DNA from: CAMDPA01 sp965223035 | GTDB lineage: Bacteria > Pseudomonadota > Alphaproteobacteria > Rhizobiales > Hyphomicrobiaceae | DNA length: 64,000 nucleotides | Reading direction: 5' to 3' | Assembly: GCA_965223035.1 (NCBI GenBank) | Contig: OZ244980.1 | Coordinates: forward strand, 806,001 to 870,000 | In this document: positions 32,247-41,663 of the stretch, piece by piece | Position numbering within the stretch: the stretch's first letter is position 1 | Layout of the letters: each line of letters starts with the position of its first letter | The notes under the pieces: generated by a model | What the model was told of the DNA's origin: nothing | Databases searched by the model: none | What the model saw: only the letters and a program-made list of their open reading frames with translations | Position numbers and translations under genes: made by a program

Positions 32247-34547
32247 TCAGCCTTTGCGCTCATGGAAGTAGTCGTAGATCTTTTGCGCCATCTCAGCAGA
32301 AATGCCGGCGACGGCTTTCAAGTCCTCCACGCCGGCGCGTGAGACCGCCTTGGCCGATCCGAAGTGTTGCATGAGAGCCCGCTTGCGCGTGCGTCCAACG
32401 CCGGGGATCTCATCGAGCGGATTGACGCCAACCGCCTTCGATCGCTTGGCGCGATGACTGCCAAGCGCAAACCGGTGCGCCTCGTCGCGAAGTCGCTGGA
32501 TGAAATAGAGTACAGGATCACGCGCCTCCAGCATGAACGGCTGACGCCCATCGACATAGAAATGCTCGCGCCCGGCATCGCGGTCCGGTCCCTTGGCGAC
32601 GCCAACCAGGACGATGTCATTGATGCCGAGTTCCTCCAGTACGGCGCGGGCTACGCTAAGCTGCCCGGCACCGCCGTCGATCAGCACCAGCTCAGGCCAG
32701 CGCGGCACGTCATCGCCGGTCTGGTCGACCTCGTCGGCCTCGTCGATGTGGTGCGGGCCTGACCGGCCGGTCAGCGGTTCAAGCGTGGTGCCAGCCGCCG
32801 TCGTTGGGGCGGTGGGAGCCTGCCCTAACCGCTGTTTATCGCTGCGCAACACGCCGAAGGCGATGGCGTCGGACCCGCGCGCGTCGAGCGGTGGTGGAGC
32901 GGGCTGCGCGACCCGCGTGCCTGGAGCGCTCGGCGGCGCGACCCGCGTGCCTGGAGCGCTCGGCGGCGCGACCCGCGTGCCCGGAGCGCTCGGCTGCGCG
33001 GCGATGTCGGCGCACGCTGGCGCAGGCGTGACCGCCGGCGTGCCGTTGGCCGACGCTGGGGCGGAGCTGCCTTCGCTGAGCAGACGCCTGAAGCGTCGGG
33101 TCAGCACCTCTCGCATCATGGCGTAGTCGTCGCCGGGCGTCAGTGCCTCGGATTTGATGTTGAACTTGCGGTATTGGCCCTTCTCGAACCCGTTGACGCT
33201 GGCCACGATCATCGCGCCGACCGCATGGGTGCCGGAGATGTGACTGTTGTCGAACACGTCAATGCGGCGCGGCCTTTCGGGCAGCCCGAAACGTTGCGCC
33301 ACACTGTCGAGCAGCGTGCGCTGCGAAGAGCTTTCCGCAAGACGCCGTCCGAGGGCCTCGCGCGCATTTTGCACCGCGTGTTCCACCAGTCCCGACTTCA
33401 CGCCGCGCTGTGGCACCCGGATCTCGACCCGACGCTCGGCCTTGGTGGACAGCGCCTCTTCCATCAACGCCAACGTCTCGAACGCATGGCTGGCCAGGAT
33501 CAGGCGCGGCACCGGCTTGTCGTCATAGAACTGAGCGATGAAACTTTCTAAAACGGCAGCTGCATCGAGCGTGCGGTCGGCTTTCGGATAGTAGGCGCGG
33601 TTGCCCCAATTTTGGCCGGAGCGGAAGAAAAACACTTGAATGCAGGTCTGTCCGCCTTCCTGATAGGCGGCAAAGATGTCCGCCTCCTCCACGCCATCGG
33701 TGTTGATCGACTGGTCGGCTTGCACGTGCGCCAGTGCCCACAGTCGATTGCGGTAGGCCGCGGCACGCTCGAACTCCAACTGGTCCGACGCCTGTTGCAT
33801 CAATCGCTGGTACAACTGCTGAACCTGCCGGCTTTCGCCCTTGAGAAAGCGCGTCGCCTGGCTGACCAGATCGGCATAATCCGCAACGCTGATCTCGCCG
33901 GTACACGGCGCCGAACAGCGCTTGATCTGATGCAATAGGCACGGTCGGGTGCGGCTCTCGTACACGCTGTCGCTGCAAGTGCGCAGCAAGAACGCGCGTT
34001 GCAGCATGTTGATGGTCCGGTTGACAGCTCCTGCCGAGGCGAACGGTCCGAAATAGTCGCCCTTGCGGTTGCGGGCGCCGCGGTGCTTGAGGATCTGCGG
34101 CGCTGGATGATCGCGGGCCAACAAGATGAACGGGAAGGATTTGTCGTCGCGCAGCAGCACATTGAAGCGGGGCCGAAACCGTTTGATGAGGTTGGCCTCA
34201 AGCAGCAGCGCCTCGGCCTCGGTGCGGACCGTGACGAATTCCATCGCCGCCGTGGCCGCGATCATACGGGCGATGCGGTTGGTGTGACCACCAAGCCGCG
34301 CATAGTTCGCCACACGCGCTTTCAACGATCTCGCCTTGCCGACGTAGATGACGGTGCCGTCCACATCGAGCATGCGATAGACGCCGGGGGAGGCCGGTAG
34401 CGTTTTCAGATGCGCGGCAATCACCTCAGGACCGGACCGCGCCGCTTCACCATCGCCGCTGGCCTCACCGCGAGCCCGTTGGCTCAACGGCGCTGATGGC
34501 TCCGGCGCGACGGCCTGCGGCTGGTTGGTCGTTTGCTTGCGCGGCAT
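32247..34547 (-). CDS. uvrC: UvrABC excinuclease subunit C with a large insertion
   Basis: A 766-residue nucleotide-excision-repair nuclease, about 150 longer than usual. Order: a proline-rich extension (1-45), GIY-YIG domain for the 3' incision (SPGVYRMLDVDG...YVGKARSLKARV), Cys cluster CLLHQIKRCSAPC, UVR motif (LEFERAAAYRNRL), RNase H-like domain for the 5' incision (IDVFDNSHISGTHAVG and ELVLIDGGAGQL), and a helix-hairpin-helix tail (IPGVGRTRKRALMQHFG). Between these RNase H motifs, about residues 495-605 are a Pro/Ala-rich insertion including three copies of PSAPGTRVAP. Confidence 0.96.
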   Translation of the reverse strand: MPRKQTTNQPQAVAPEPSAPLSQRARGEASGDGEAARSGPEVIAAHLKTLPASPGVYRMLDVDGTVIYVGKARSLKARVANYARLGGHTNRIARMIAATAAMEFVTVRTEAEALLLEANLIKRFRPRFNVLLRDDKSFPFILLARDHPAPQILKHRGARNRKGDYFGPFASAGAVNRTINMLQRAFLLRTCSDSVYESRTRPCLLHQIKRCSAPCTGEISVADYADLVSQATRFLKGESRQVQQLYQRLMQQASDQLEFERAAAYRNRLWALAHVQADQSINTDGVEEADIFAAYQEGGQTCIQVFFFRSGQNWGNRAYYPKADRTLDAAAVLESFIAQFYDDKPVPRLILASHAFETLALMEEALSTKAERRVEIRVPQRGVKSGLVEHAVQNAREALGRRLAESSSQRTLLDSVAQRFGLPERPRRIDVFDNSHISGTHAVGAMIVASVNGFEKGQYRKFNIKSEALTPGDDYAMMREVLTRRFRRLLSEGSSAPASANGTPAVTPAPACADIAAQPSAPGTRVAPPSAPGTRVAPPSAPGTRVAQPAPPPLDARGSDAIAFGVLRSDKQRLGQAPTAPTTAAGTTLEPLTGRSGPHHIDEADEVDQTGDDVPRWPELVLIDGGAGQLSVARAVLEELGINDIVLVGVAKGPDRDAGREHFYVDGRQPFMLEARDPVLYFIQRLRDEAHRFALGSHRAKRSKAVGVNPLDEIPGVGRTRKRALMQHFGSAKAVSRAGVEDLKAVAGISAEMAQKIYDYFHERKG
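32906..32995. repeat. 30-bp in-frame tandem repeat inside uvrC
   Basis: Three head-to-tail 30-bp units; units 1 and 2 are identical and unit 3 has two changes. Each codes for ten residues (PSAPGTRVAP), so copy-number change would keep the uvrC frame. Confidence 0.95.
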
Positions 34548-34756
34548 CGGTTTCCTGGCGGTCCTGGTCCCGCCGTGACGTGCTGATGGTCACCGGCGCG
34601 GCTGAGCGCCGGTCCTGAACCAATGATTTAGGGGCTTGTCCACCAAATGGATAGGCCCGGCAGACCTGCGTCCACCAGCTATCGCGTCAGCGCTGAGGCA
34701 CGGGCTCGGACGATGCTTAGAGCGTTCCAGCTGATACTGAAACGCTATAAGGCGGA

Positions 34757-34841
34757 GATGATCGCTCTTAAAGTGTAGAGCAAATTTCTGCCTTTAATCG
34801 GGATCGTTCCGATTCCGATTAAAGGCAGAAAGTTGCTCTAG
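34757..34841 (-). repeat. R1 repeat, single-hairpin copy 9
   Basis: Inverted: GATGATCGCTCTTAAAGTGTAG, then the module A hairpin ending GTTGCTCTAG. A P2-type tail (AGCTGATACTGAAACGCTATAA) precedes it at 34729. The remaining 34548-34926 holds no gene. Confidence 0.9.
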
Positions 34842-34926
34842 CCACCTCGGCGACCAGTGATGGCACCACCGATCCCGGTCCGCGCCGACCGGGCTGGATG
34901 TGCTGTTCTTGACCTTGGGGGAGGTG

Positions 34927-35670
34927 TCAGGCCATTTGAGCGTCAAACACCATGCCGCTCAAGGACTGTCCGCGCCGGCTTGCCAGCCGCAGGGCAAGGA
35001 CGGCGATCTGGGCCTCGGAATGGAGCCGATGCGGCCATAGATCGTCTTCGAAGCCATCGCAGAGCCCCGGAGTGATCGCGTTCACGCGAATCGCACGATC
35101 CGCCCACCGTTCGCCCACCGTTCGGGTCAGGTTGGCCAATGCACCGTGGGCAAATCGCCCGAGCAGAGCGGCTTGGTGGGTCTGCGGTTGAGCTTGAGTC
35201 ACAATGTTTAGAATGAGCCCTTGGGTCCAGGTCAGCTGCATGCGGTTGGCGATCACCTCCGTCATCCGAAGTGGGCATCCAAGGGTCGCCACCAACAGGT
35301 CCTCGACGTCTTTGACCGTGGCATCGGGACCGAGTGCCGCGTCGTTCAGCTGCGCCAGATTGATCACTGCCTCCAGACCGCCGTAGGACTTGACCGCGCT
35401 CTGCGCAAACGCCAGAGCATCGGTTTCGCTGCGGATCGTTGCCTCGCTCACGCGCACCTCCTCGGCGGTCCGCGCAACGTCCTCAAGCACCACGTCAAGC
35501 TCGGGTGTCATGTCTGGCATCTGCAGCACGAGCCGGCAGCCCGCTTCGGCAAATGCGCGAACGATATCAACACCATGAGCCGGCTGAACGCCGGTGATGA
35601 GGACGCGTGCACCGAACAGCTCCGGATACAGCGCATGTCTTGTTTGGCTCTCGACTAGACCCGTGACCAT
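34927..35670 (-). CDS. Degenerate SDR-family protein
   Basis: A 247-residue Rossmann protein of SDR layout whose catalytic motifs are gone: the cofactor loop is TGVQPAHGV, NNAG is replaced by NLAQ, and the YxxxK region reads GRFAH before GALANLTRTVGERW. AIRVNAITPGLCD is intact. It probably no longer works as a dehydrogenase. AGGAGG eight bases before the ATG indicates it is still well translated. It lies downstream of the catabolic block, 296 bases after the pentapeptide gene. Confidence 0.75.
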   Translation of the reverse strand: MVTGLVESQTRHALYPELFGARVLITGVQPAHGVDIVRAFAEAGCRLVLQMPDMTPELDVVLEDVARTAEEVRVSEATIRSETDALAFAQSAVKSYGGLEAVINLAQLNDAALGPDATVKDVEDLLVATLGCPLRMTEVIANRMQLTWTQGLILNIVTQAQPQTHQAALLGRFAHGALANLTRTVGERWADRAIRVNAITPGLCDGFEDDLWPHRLHSEAQIAVLALRLASRRGQSLSGMVFDAQMA

Positions 35671-35966
35671 CTACCATCCTCCTGGTGTTCACGCGCATGT
35701 CAGAAGGTCCGATGCAAACCTGTCAGAAACGAGGGCAACCACTTGCCGCCCGTTCCGTTGGTCTGCTGAGACCCACACGCCGAGAGCACCGACTAAGCGA
35801 CGATTCGACTAACGAGAGCTAAATGGCAAGCAGATTCGGGTGTGGATCTGTCGCAAATTGGGCCAGCTGTAGGCACGGTCGGGCGATGCGGCGGGCGCTG
35901 GAAAAGTCCCAACGGGCGGCGTTGAAAATGCGGCCGTCGGCCGGATCGAACCTGTATTACGCCCGT

Positions 35967-36587
35967 TCAGATCCAGCGATAGCCAAAGCTCTGGATATCT
36001 CGCAAATTGCGCCGGGCGTTGGCGGTTTCCCGCGTGGGAAGTGAGACGCCCTTTAGCCATGTTCGCCCATGCACCTCCACCCCACGGAAGTCAGAGCGCG
36101 CTGCAAATACGGCGCGCTCGCACCACAATCCCCCCAGGAAGTCTGAGCCTTGCAGGGTCACCGGTGCGCTGAACACCGTGCCGTCCATCGACATATTACC
36201 GAACGCGACCAGGCCGTCGAGATCGACACGGTCATGAAACGTTACCTGATCGAATTCGGCCACGCCGCGGAACTCGGCGCGTGAGAACCTGGCGGGACCG
36301 GCGACCTCAGCCGCTTTCATGCGCAAGTCGTTGGCGAATACCGCCTGGCTCATGTCCAGCGCAGATTCAAAACGGGCGCGCTTGAACCAGGCCAGTCCGG
36401 CCAGCACCGTCGCCGTACAGATCAGCGGTGCGGAGAAGACCGAGCCGCTGAAATCGACGTTGCCGAGGGCCCGCCCCGACAAATCAATCGGTTCGTCGAT
36501 GGCGAGCTCGGTTAGGTCGACGGTGACGCCTTTGCGTAATGGCGCGGTCGCCAGGCGAACGATCTCGGCAGCGGGAAGGCGTCTCAT
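35967..36587 (-). CDS. Pentapeptide-like repeat protein
   Basis: A 206-residue soluble protein. From about residue 35 it shows loose pentapeptide-type beta-helix repeats (IDLSGRALGNVDFSGSVF, then ARFSRAEFRGVAEF and RVDLDGLVAF). The ATG at 36587 starts MRRLPAAEI; the frame is open further upstream but overlaps aspDH and is not protein-like. It lies 49 bases after the aspartate dehydrogenase stop, so it is probably cotranscribed, though its link to catabolism is unclear. Confidence 0.65.
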   Translation of the reverse strand: MRRLPAAEIVRLATAPLRKGVTVDLTELAIDEPIDLSGRALGNVDFSGSVFSAPLICTATVLAGLAWFKRARFESALDMSQAVFANDLRMKAAEVAGPARFSRAEFRGVAEFDQVTFHDRVDLDGLVAFGNMSMDGTVFSAPVTLQGSDFLGGLWCERAVFAARSDFRGVEVHGRTWLKGVSLPTRETANARRNLRDIQSFGYRWI

Positions 36588-36636
36588 GGGCTCACACGAT
36601 GGATGGTGGTGATGATCGGCGCCGCGGCGCCCGCGC

Positions 36637-37470
36637 TCAGATGGCAACCGGCGCAATCCGATTGAGGACCTCGCGCGCGACCGTGTAGGCGGTGGACATC
36701 GAGGTCTTGGGATTGGCCGGGGAGGGCTTGCCAACGATCCGCACCTCCATATCGGCGCACGCGGCGCTCAGCTTGAACTCATGCACGTTGCCGGGCGCGT
36801 CGGGATCGGCAATCAACCGCACCTTGGTGCGGTCCAGCCCGACGCTGGCGATGGCGATGGTGGCCGCGGAGTTGGCGTTTTGCGGATAGTCCCGCGCCGC
36901 CGTTCGCGCCGCGCCCTCGAACAAAACGGTTTCGGTGGAGATCGCATCAAGGTCGACCAGCCGCTCGGCGGGCGTGCCGCGCCACGCCTTGGGCGGTTTG
37001 CGGGAGGTGTAGGTGATCGACTCGATGCCAGACAGCGCCGCTGCCGACAGCAAATCGATACCACCAATTGCTCCGGAGCATAAGATCAGCTGTGCGCCAG
37101 ACCGCCGCGCCGCACTGTGCAGATCATTGCGCAAACTATCGTCGGTCAGGGCGCCAATCGAAACCACCAACACGTCGGTACCACGCGACAAAACCTCTGC
37201 GCCGTAGGCTTTTACCGCCGCATGTCCGGCGCATTCCACCACCAGGTCGTGGGACCGGGACAAGAAGGCGTCAGCTTCGGTCACCACCTCGGCGCGTCGC
37301 GCGATTTTTTTCCCGCAGCGATCCAGCAGTTTTTGTGCGGCGCTCGCCACATCGGGCAGGGTCAGGATCGCGATGCGTTCGATCGGTTGCTCGAGGCGGG
37401 CTGCCAAGGCCTCGAGCATGGGGGTCGCGATGGCGCCGGAACCGATGACACCTAACGATCGAACGCTCAT
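36637..37470 (-). CDS. L-aspartate dehydrogenase-like protein
   Basis: A 277-residue NAD(P)-dependent enzyme of the NadX / DUF108 family. GVIGSGAIATPML is the Rossmann motif, CAGHAAVKAYG and LCSGAIGGIDLL are family landmarks, and NVHEFKLSAA near residue 230 carries the expected catalytic His. It would interconvert aspartate and iminoaspartate or oxaloacetate plus ammonia. The ATG overlaps the stop of the ThDP enzyme gene (ATGA). There are no NAD-synthesis genes nearby, so a catabolic substrate analogous to aspartate is more likely. Confidence 0.88.
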   Translation of the reverse strand: MSVRSLGVIGSGAIATPMLEALAARLEQPIERIAILTLPDVASAAQKLLDRCGKKIARRAEVVTEADAFLSRSHDLVVECAGHAAVKAYGAEVLSRGTDVLVVSIGALTDDSLRNDLHSAARRSGAQLILCSGAIGGIDLLSAAALSGIESITYTSRKPPKAWRGTPAERLVDLDAISTETVLFEGAARTAARDYPQNANSAATIAIASVGLDRTKVRLIADPDAPGNVHEFKLSAACADMEVRIVGKPSPANPKTSMSTAYTVAREVLNRIAPVAI

Positions 37471-39152
37471 CGCTGACCTCCCGCGGCGCCGGCCGGCGGG
37501 CCGCCAAATGCGTGGGCAAATGGCCCGATCGTCAACATGTCGACCTCAACCAACACAGGGCCGGCGCGCTCGAGTGCACGATCAAGCGCGGCGGAGAAGG
37601 ACTCGATCGATTCCACCCGCATGTGCGCGAGCCCCATCGATTGCGCTAGCACCGCGAAATCGGGCGTCTTCGGCGCACAGTAATGGTGCCTGCCGCCATA
37701 CTGTGCATCCTGGATGTTGCGAATCACGCCATAAGCCTGGTCATTCATCAAGACGTAGACGACCGGTGCCTCGGTCTCCACTGCCGTCATCAGCTCGGAT
37801 ATACCAAGCATGGCGCCGCCGTCGCCCAGCAGTGCGACGGTCTTCGCCGAGGCTTCAGCCAGCGCGGCGCCGACGCCCATGGCAATACCCATGCCAATAC
37901 CGCCGCCCAGGGCGTGGACCCCGAGGTGTGGCGCTGCAAATCCAACATAACGGTTGCCGAAGGTGCTATTGGAGATCGTCACATCTCTGACCCACGGATG
38001 CCCCGCATTCAACAGGCGCGCGTTCAGGACGTCGGCTAACTGGCGATAGGGACCAAGCGTTGCGGCCAGGGCATCCGCAGATGCCGCGCGCGCCGCGCTG
38101 ACCTCCCCGGCGAAGCCGGCATCGACGTCGAGCCGGCTTGGCAGGGTGTCGCAGAGTGCCGTAAGCGCAGTGCTGGCATCGGCACCGATGAACAGATCCA
38201 CCGGAAAGTTGCGACCGGCCTGGGTGTCCTCGATGTCGATCTGAATCAGCGGCGATGGCAGCTTGAGCGTGTAGTTGCGGGTTTCGTTACCGCGCAGCCG
38301 CGAACCGACCACAACCATCAGATCCGAGCGGCCGTAGATCGCTTGGGCCTCGGCTGTCATATTGTAGGCGCCGAGATTGCGCGGGTCGGTCTCCGCCAGG
38401 ATGGCTCGGCCGTGGGTTGAGCTGACCGCGCAAAATCCGCGACGGACGAGGTCGGCCACCGCGCCGCCGGCGTCCCGCGCACCGCCGCCCAGCCACAGCA
38501 TCGGCCGTCGCGCCTTTGCGATCATCGCCGCTGCCTGCGCGATCGCATGCGGATCGGGTTGGCGCACCGACTGTGGCGGCAGGGCAAAATGCCGCGGAAA
38601 CGTCCCGGCCTCGCGCTGCACGTCGATCGGTATCTCCAAGCTTACCGGGCCCTGGGGCGCGGCCAATGCCGCACACACCGCACCTTGCAAGGCGCCGACG
38701 GCGCTGCCGGCCTGCCACATGCGCACATAGCGTTTGGAGACGGATCGCAGCAATTCAGGCTGGTGCGGCACATCGTGGATGGCCGCGCGATCTTGGTCGA
38801 TGTAGGCGCGATCGATCTGCGAGGTGATGTGGAGGACGGGCGACCCGGCCGTCAGCGCCTCCACCTGTGCCCCGGCGGCGTTGCCCGCGGCGGTGCCGGT
38901 GGATGTGATGACGACGCCCAACGCGCGCGAGACCCTGGCATAGGCATCGGCCATACTCATGGCGCCAGCTTCGCCGCGCGCCGAGACGAACCGTATGCGG
39001 CCTTGGCGCGCGATGGCGTCGAGGATTGGCATGTTATGGATGGATATCACGCCGAAAACGCAGGTCACGCCGATGTCGGCCAAATACCGTGCAATGAGGT
39101 CACCGACGGTTTCTGTCACCTCTTTTTCGGCGTGTCGCGTCGATCCGCCCAT
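37467..39152 (-). CDS. Thiamine-diphosphate-dependent enzyme (acetolactate synthase-like)
   Basis: A 561-residue three-domain ThDP enzyme. The Pyr domain has the catalytic Glu in SARGEAGAMSMADAYAR; a central FAD/NAD-like domain follows; the PP domain has GDGGAMLGISELMTA with the Mg-ThDP motif continuing to MNDQAYG. It could be a decarboxylase or carboligase on a 2-oxo acid. The start is 12 bases after the SDR stop and the 3' end overlaps the aspartate dehydrogenase gene, so it is firmly within the leftward operon. Confidence 0.9.
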   Translation of the reverse strand: MGGSTRHAEKEVTETVGDLIARYLADIGVTCVFGVISIHNMPILDAIARQGRIRFVSARGEAGAMSMADAYARVSRALGVVITSTGTAAGNAAGAQVEALTAGSPVLHITSQIDRAYIDQDRAAIHDVPHQPELLRSVSKRYVRMWQAGSAVGALQGAVCAALAAPQGPVSLEIPIDVQREAGTFPRHFALPPQSVRQPDPHAIAQAAAMIAKARRPMLWLGGGARDAGGAVADLVRRGFCAVSSTHGRAILAETDPRNLGAYNMTAEAQAIYGRSDLMVVVGSRLRGNETRNYTLKLPSPLIQIDIEDTQAGRNFPVDLFIGADASTALTALCDTLPSRLDVDAGFAGEVSAARAASADALAATLGPYRQLADVLNARLLNAGHPWVRDVTISNSTFGNRYVGFAAPHLGVHALGGGIGMGIAMGVGAALAEASAKTVALLGDGGAMLGISELMTAVETEAPVVYVLMNDQAYGVIRNIQDAQYGGRHHYCAPKTPDFAVLAQSMGLAHMRVESIESFSAALDRALERAGPVLVEVDMLTIGPFAHAFGGPPAGAAGGQR

Positions 39153-39164
39153 GTCGGCAACTCC

Positions 39165-39959
39165 TTAGATGAAGCGGGATACGCCGCCGGAAATCTCCAA
39201 CGTCGCACCGGTGATGTAGCCTGCCGCCAACGGAGACCCCAAGAACGCGACGGCGCACGCCACCTCCTCGGGTCGTCCGAAGCGGGCGAGCGGAATCTCG
39301 CGCTCGCGCGCCCGCTCGGCCAGCCAGGCCTGTTGACTTTGGCCGGGTTTGGCTTTCGCCTTGAAGCGGCGCTCCCATTGGCCGGTGGCGATCACGCCGA
39401 GCACGATGGTGTTGACGCGGATGTCCGGCGCCAACTCGTTGGATAGAGATTTGAGCAGGTTTTGGACGCCGGCGCGGGCGGCCGAGGTGCAGACCAGGTG
39501 CGGCTCAGGCTGCAGGGCGAGCAGCGAGTTGACCGCGACGATGGCCGGCGCTTGGCTCTTGCGGAGCAACGGCTCGAAGGTTCGCACACTATTGATTTGA
39601 CCAAAGAATTTTTGCTGCAGTTCCGCCCACCAAGCTTCGTCCGTGGTGTCGCGGAAGGTCGACATGCGTGCCTGTCCCGCATTGTTGACCAATAAATCCA
39701 CGGCGCCGAAATTGGCGGCGACATCGGCGCCGAAAGCGGCCATCTGTTCGGCATTGGTGACGTCGCAGGCTGCCGAAATCAGACGGCCACCGCCATATTT
39801 GGCCTGCAATTCGGTATGCACCTGTTGTAGTCGTTGCGCGTCTCGCGCACAGATCGCGACCCGCATGCCCTCCGTCAGCAGAAGCTCAGCGGTGGCCAGC
39901 CCGATGCCGGAGCTGCCGCCGGTGATCACCGCGGCCTTGTCAGCCAGCCCCAAATCCAT
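39165..39959 (-). CDS. SDR-family oxidoreductase lacking Tyr/Lys of YxxxK
   Basis: 264 residues. The cofactor motif TGGSSGIG (13-20) and NNAG (92-95) are intact, but the catalytic site reads T158-SAA-R162 where Tyr and Lys are expected, after S145. The C-terminus LARFGRPEEVACAVAFLGS...GATLEISGGVSR is standard. The ATG at 39959 overlaps the last 20 bases of the IclR gene. It still probably binds NAD(P); chemistry is in doubt. Confidence 0.88.
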   Translation of the reverse strand: MDLGLADKAAVITGGSSGIGLATAELLLTEGMRVAICARDAQRLQQVHTELQAKYGGGRLISAACDVTNAEQMAAFGADVAANFGAVDLLVNNAGQARMSTFRDTTDEAWWAELQQKFFGQINSVRTFEPLLRKSQAPAIVAVNSLLALQPEPHLVCTSAARAGVQNLLKSLSNELAPDIRVNTIVLGVIATGQWERRFKAKAKPGQSQQAWLAERAREREIPLARFGRPEEVACAVAFLGSPLAAGYITGATLEISGGVSRFI

Positions 39960-40806
39960 GACAGCGTCTCCGGTCGAGGTTCGATCGTGTGTTGGCCGGC
40001 CCAGCGATCGGGCCGCCCAGCCGCCTGCTGATTTCGGCCGCCGCCTGGCGCACCTCGCGCGCCAGCTGCTCGCGCCGTCCGGGCGGTTCCGAAAACGCGC
40101 GCTCCGGCCCCGAAACGTTGATCGCGGCGATCGTATGCGCGGTAAAATCAAACACCGGCGCGGCGATGGAATCGATGCCGATTTCATAGCTTGACCGGCC
40201 ATCGGCGATGCTGGCAGCACGGACGTCAGCCAATTGACGATGTAATGCGGCCAGCGTGGTGGGCGTCTTGTCGGTCACCGCGCTGAGCGTGACGCCGGCA
40301 TAAAGCTCATCCAACTGGTCCGGTGGCATGTGGGCCAGCATCGCTCGTCCCATCGTCGACGCGTGGGCCGGCAGGCGGGTGCCGACTTGAACGTTGCTGA
40401 CGAGGTGGACATGCGGCGCGCAGCGCAAAACGTAGACCACGTCGTAACCGTCCCGAACGCCAAGGTAACAGGCCAGACCCAGGGAACGGGCCAACCGGTC
40501 CAGAATTGGCTTGGCCACCTGCGCGACGTCGAGCGCATAGATCTTTTGCGCTGCCAGCTCGATCAGCTCTGGCCCTAATACATATTCATCCGCATCCGGT
40601 GCCCGTTCGATGAAGTGTTCTGCCTCCAGCGTGTGGAGCAGCCGTAGCAGCGTGGTGCGATTGATGCCGAGATCCCGCGCGGCCTGGCTGAGATTGAGAA
40701 CCGGTCGGCCGGCGGCGACGTAACGCAAAACCTTGATGGCGCGCACCACCGCGGGCACCGAATAGGTCGAGGCGCCGGGTTGCAAGCTGTGGTCCTTGTC
40801 CAGCAT
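39940..40806 (-). CDS. IclR-family transcriptional regulator
   Basis: A 288-residue regulator: winged helix at about 15-75 (SVPAVVRAIKVLRYV, LNLSQAARDLGINRTTLLRLLHTLE) and an effector-binding GAF-like domain (STMGRAMLAHM, RSSYEIGIDSIAAPVFD, AAINVSGPE). IclR proteins typically control neighbouring aromatic or organic-acid catabolism. It is embedded in the operon, eight bases after the hydrolase stop, instead of divergent as is common. The inverted repeat at 48500-48536 is a candidate target. Confidence 0.95.
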   Translation of the reverse strand: MLDKDHSLQPGASTYSVPAVVRAIKVLRYVAAGRPVLNLSQAARDLGINRTTLLRLLHTLEAEHFIERAPDADEYVLGPELIELAAQKIYALDVAQVAKPILDRLARSLGLACYLGVRDGYDVVYVLRCAPHVHLVSNVQVGTRLPAHASTMGRAMLAHMPPDQLDELYAGVTLSAVTDKTPTTLAALHRQLADVRAASIADGRSSYEIGIDSIAAPVFDFTAHTIAAINVSGPERAFSEPPGRREQLAREVRQAAAEISRRLGGPIAGPANTRSNLDRRRCHGFGAG

Positions 40807-40814
40807 GCGCGCCG

Positions 40815-41630
40815 TTAGCCTCCCGTGGCCGGCGCAAACGCGTCGATGACCTGCGCCAGGGCCTTCGGCTGCTCCTGCGCCAAGGCGTGGCCCGCGCGCT
40901 CCACCAATTCGAAGCGGTGGTCGAGATGGGGAGAAGTAGCCACCAGAGCCTGATACATGTGTCGGCAGCGATCGGGCGTGGTGACCTCGTCCCGGGCACC
41001 GACGACAACCAAGGTGCGCGCCGTGATGCGTTGAGCGTCCGCGAGCAGATCGCCACATGACAACAGCCGCGAGGCCTGCTGATAGCCTGGCAGCTTGACC
41101 GCGGCCATGGCCGAGGTGACCGCCGCGACGAGTTCGGCGTTGTCGCGCTGGAACACCAGCTTTGGCGCGCGCGTGGCAGCAAACGCCGCGCCGCCCTCAT
41201 TGATCAACGCCTCCAGCCGAGGTCCGACTTGGGCCGCCAAAGCCGCCCCTGGCGGCGTGGCGTATCCGAGCGCCGGCGACGACAGGATCAACCGCTCAAG
41301 CCGGTCCGGAAACAGGGCAGCGAACCGACCCGCCATCATCGCTCCCAACGAATGGCCAAGCAGGTCGAGCTTGCCGATGCCCAGCCGATCGAGCAGCTGG
41401 GCCAGCGCACCGGCATAATCATCTGCGCTCGGCCAGGCTTGCGTCAGGGGCGCTGAGCCACCATAACCCGGTGCGTCCCAGGCGATCAGATCGCGACGGT
41501 CCGACAACTGTGCGATCAAGCTCGCGAACGACATGGCGTTGCTGCCAATGCCGTGCAGCAGCATCAACGGCGTTCCACTGCGCGTGCCGGACCGGACGAA
41601 TTCGATCCCGGCACTGTTCGCGCTCTGCAT
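40815..41630 (-). CDS. Alpha/beta-hydrolase
   Basis: A 271-residue hydrolase. The oxyanion motif LHGIGSNAMS is at 25-34, the nucleophile is Ser94 in LGHSLG, an Asp lies in VVVGARDEVTTPDR and the catalytic His in ERAGHALAQEQP. Similar enzymes cleave C-C or ester bonds in meta-cleavage and lactone pathways. GGAGG lies five bases before the ATG. It lies between a Rieske oxygenase gene and the regulator. Confidence 0.92.
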   Translation of the reverse strand: MQSANSAGIEFVRSGTRSGTPLMLLHGIGSNAMSFASLIAQLSDRRDLIAWDAPGYGGSAPLTQAWPSADDYAGALAQLLDRLGIGKLDLLGHSLGAMMAGRFAALFPDRLERLILSSPALGYATPPGAALAAQVGPRLEALINEGGAAFAATRAPKLVFQRDNAELVAAVTSAMAAVKLPGYQQASRLLSCGDLLADAQRITARTLVVVGARDEVTTPDRCRHMYQALVATSPHLDHRFELVERAGHALAQEQPKALAQVIDAFAPATGG

Positions 41631-41663
41631 CGGCGCCTCCTTGCTCGAAAATGCGCGCGACCA

